The notes under the pieces: model-generated
The model's input: only the letters and a program-made list of their open reading frames with translations
What the model was told of the DNA's origin: nothing
Database searches by the model: none
Source: Nitrosopumilaceae archaeon
Lineage (GTDB): Archaea; Thermoproteota; Nitrososphaeria; Nitrososphaerales; Nitrosopumilaceae
Reading direction: 5' to 3'
Assembly: GCA_021296165.1 (NCBI GenBank)
Contig: JAGWAW010000078.1
Coordinates: 1 to 7,204, forward strand
DNA: 7,204 nt
Shown here: positions 6,549 through 7,204 of the stretch, piece after piece
Position numbering within the stretch: position 1 is the stretch's first letter
Layout: every line of letters begins with the position of its first letter
Translations under genes and position numbers: made by a program

Positions 6549-6602
6549 TGGAGCGGTCCCACACAGTTGAGTAGATGGTATGATCCTCTTTACACCGCTC
6601 CA
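6549..6602. repeat. 9-bp inverted repeat upstream of the broken gene at 6630
   Basis: TGGAGCGGT at 6549-6557 is the exact reverse complement of ACCGCTCCA at 6594-6602, with 36 bases between. The downstream arm runs into the TATA-like element CAAATATG at 6601-6608, so the repeat could be an operator or a long-loop hairpin. Chance occurrence in GC-rich DNA is not excluded. Confidence 0.4.
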
Positions 6603-6608
6603 AATATG
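6601..6608 (+). promoter_or_regulatory. Possible TATA box of the frame at 6630
   Basis: CAAATATG is centred about 26 bases before the ATG at 6630, the same leaderless geometry seen for trpS, the transposase and the 47-aa gene. The element is a weak TATA match, and CTCTTTACA at 6586-6594 is an alternative. It supports 6630 as a genuine start. Confidence 0.45.
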
Positions 6609-6629
6609 CCATAGTGTGCCCCATACCAC

Positions 6630-6930
6630 ATGGGCCTATTTGTCACGCTGAATCGCCGCATAGCACACCTCCAGCTGGGCCTGCAGCCGGGCACCCTCAA
6701 GTACTGGCACCATATAATACTGGCCGACGCCAGGTCCCGCGCGCCGCCCTGGCTACAGGACAAGATCAACGTGAGGCAGGACCCGCACCTCCCCATGAAA
6801 TTCAGCCTGGACATATCCAAGAGGGCCACCTCTGGATGCCCACCTAGAGAAGATGCCCAACTCGACGCGCCTGTATTTTCTGAGGGTCTGCGAGACGCTG
6901 GGCAGCGAGATAGACAAAAATTTAGTCTAG
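6630..6930 (+). pseudogene. Frameshifted hypothetical gene, about 99 aa if repaired
   Basis: Not recognised. The first part, starting MGLFVTLNRRIAHLQLGLQP, then GTLKYWHHIILADARSRAPP, WLQDKINVRQDPHLPMKFSL, DISK, has balanced composition typical of a real protein. Near base 6822 that frame turns into poor sequence (RATSGCPPREDAQLD) that stays open to 7055. At the same place the +1 frame becomes protein-like: GPPLDAHLEKMPNSTRLYFL, RVCETLGSEIDKNLV, stop at 6928-6930. The span is 301 bases, exactly one more than a multiple of three, so a single inserted base around AAGAGGG (6819-6825) explains the break. The frame as written would instead give a 141-aa product from 6630 to 7055. A TATA-like element lies about 26 bases before the ATG. 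It could be a young pseudogene, a sequence error or, less likely, a programmed shift. No function is assigned. Confidence 0.55.
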
Positions 6931-7204
6931 TGTATGAGATAGGGGGCGGCCGGCGGGAGCGAGCGGTACGGTTTCATGCCGGACCTCTTCGGTTGCTGTA
7001 TGATCTGTCAGGGGGAATGGGCCGTGGCGGCTATTCCAGAAATGTGACCGTGTAGGCTGCCAATCGTCGCCGCCCTTTTGCTTGCAGACGCATGGATTGG
7101 GTGTCCGGAGGCAGGCACCTGCTGCTGTAGAGGATCTGATCATGTGTAGTGTCTGGCGGTGCTCGGGCGTCGGCCCGTGTCCGGCATGGACTGGTGGCCG
7201 GAGG
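6931..7204. other. Gene-free right end of the window
   Basis: No supported gene. The only notable structures are GGCGGC near 7025 pairing with GCTGCC near 7056 (one G-T pair, 24-base loop), followed by a short CCCTTTT at 7072-7078 that might serve as a weak archaeal terminator, and a small GCAG-GCAC-CTGC hairpin near 7113. An ATG near 7142 opens a short frame to the window edge, but its sequence is too short to judge. Confidence 0.4.

Noticed and set aside
5087..6562. 491-aa minus-strand open frame opposite trpS
   Set aside because: Its composition mirrors the trpS codons and the opposite strand contains every TrpRS signature.
7169..7188. 20-base segment resembling 1698-1717 (16 of 20 identical)
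   Set aside because: Short, GC-rich and confined to common words such as CCGGCATG; chance similarity is likely.
6894..7204. CRISPR or other tandem-repeat array at the right end
   Set aside because: No regularly spaced repeat unit could be found; only isolated short hairpins are present.

Overview
The window is GC-rich archaeal DNA. Three genes are recognised with confidence, all aminoacyl-tRNA synthetases of archaeal type: a short phenylalanyl-tRNA synthetase beta subunit, its alpha subunit, and a tryptophanyl-tRNA synthetase of the archaeal/eukaryotic clade. Several starts lie about 25-29 bases downstream of an A/T-rich TATA-like element, the layout of archaeal leaderless transcripts. High GC, frequent ATA isoleucine codons and these synthetases together fit a GC-rich thaumarchaeon such as the sponge symbiont Cenarchaeum symbiosum. 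That assignment is inference; no rRNA or other phylogenetic marker is present.

Layout. Bases 1-1081 (minus strand) hold most of an IS1595-family (ISXO2-like) insertion sequence. Its transposase has an N-terminal zinc ribbon and all three DDE residues, but is split by a frameshift near base 320. The end of the element upstream of the transposase carries a perfect 23-bp tandem repeat; the other end lies outside the window. Bases 1190-1568 (plus) hold two small overlapping unrecognised genes. Bases 1569-2059 contain no convincing gene, only one strong inverted repeat.

Bases 2060-5058 (minus) are pheS-pheT, overlapping by about 10 bases. A compact A/T element at 5082-5093 separates pheS from the divergent trpS (5114-6238, plus) and appears placed to act as TATA box in both directions. 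A small unrecognised gene follows trpS and overlaps its 3' end. Bases 6630-6930 hold a roughly 100-codon reading frame broken by one extra base, with a TATA-like element at the leaderless distance. The last 270 bases contain no supported gene.

Functionally the core is a translation module: PheS and PheT form the (alpha-beta)2 enzyme that charges tRNA-Phe, and TrpRS charges tRNA-Trp. Both would be expressed from one intergenic promoter region. The flanks are small hypothetical genes, decayed or frameshifted frames and a transposon. I found no convincing novel multi-gene system. The points most worth a second look are the shared divergent promoter, the duplicated IS end, the two frameshifted genes and the small overlapping gene pair.
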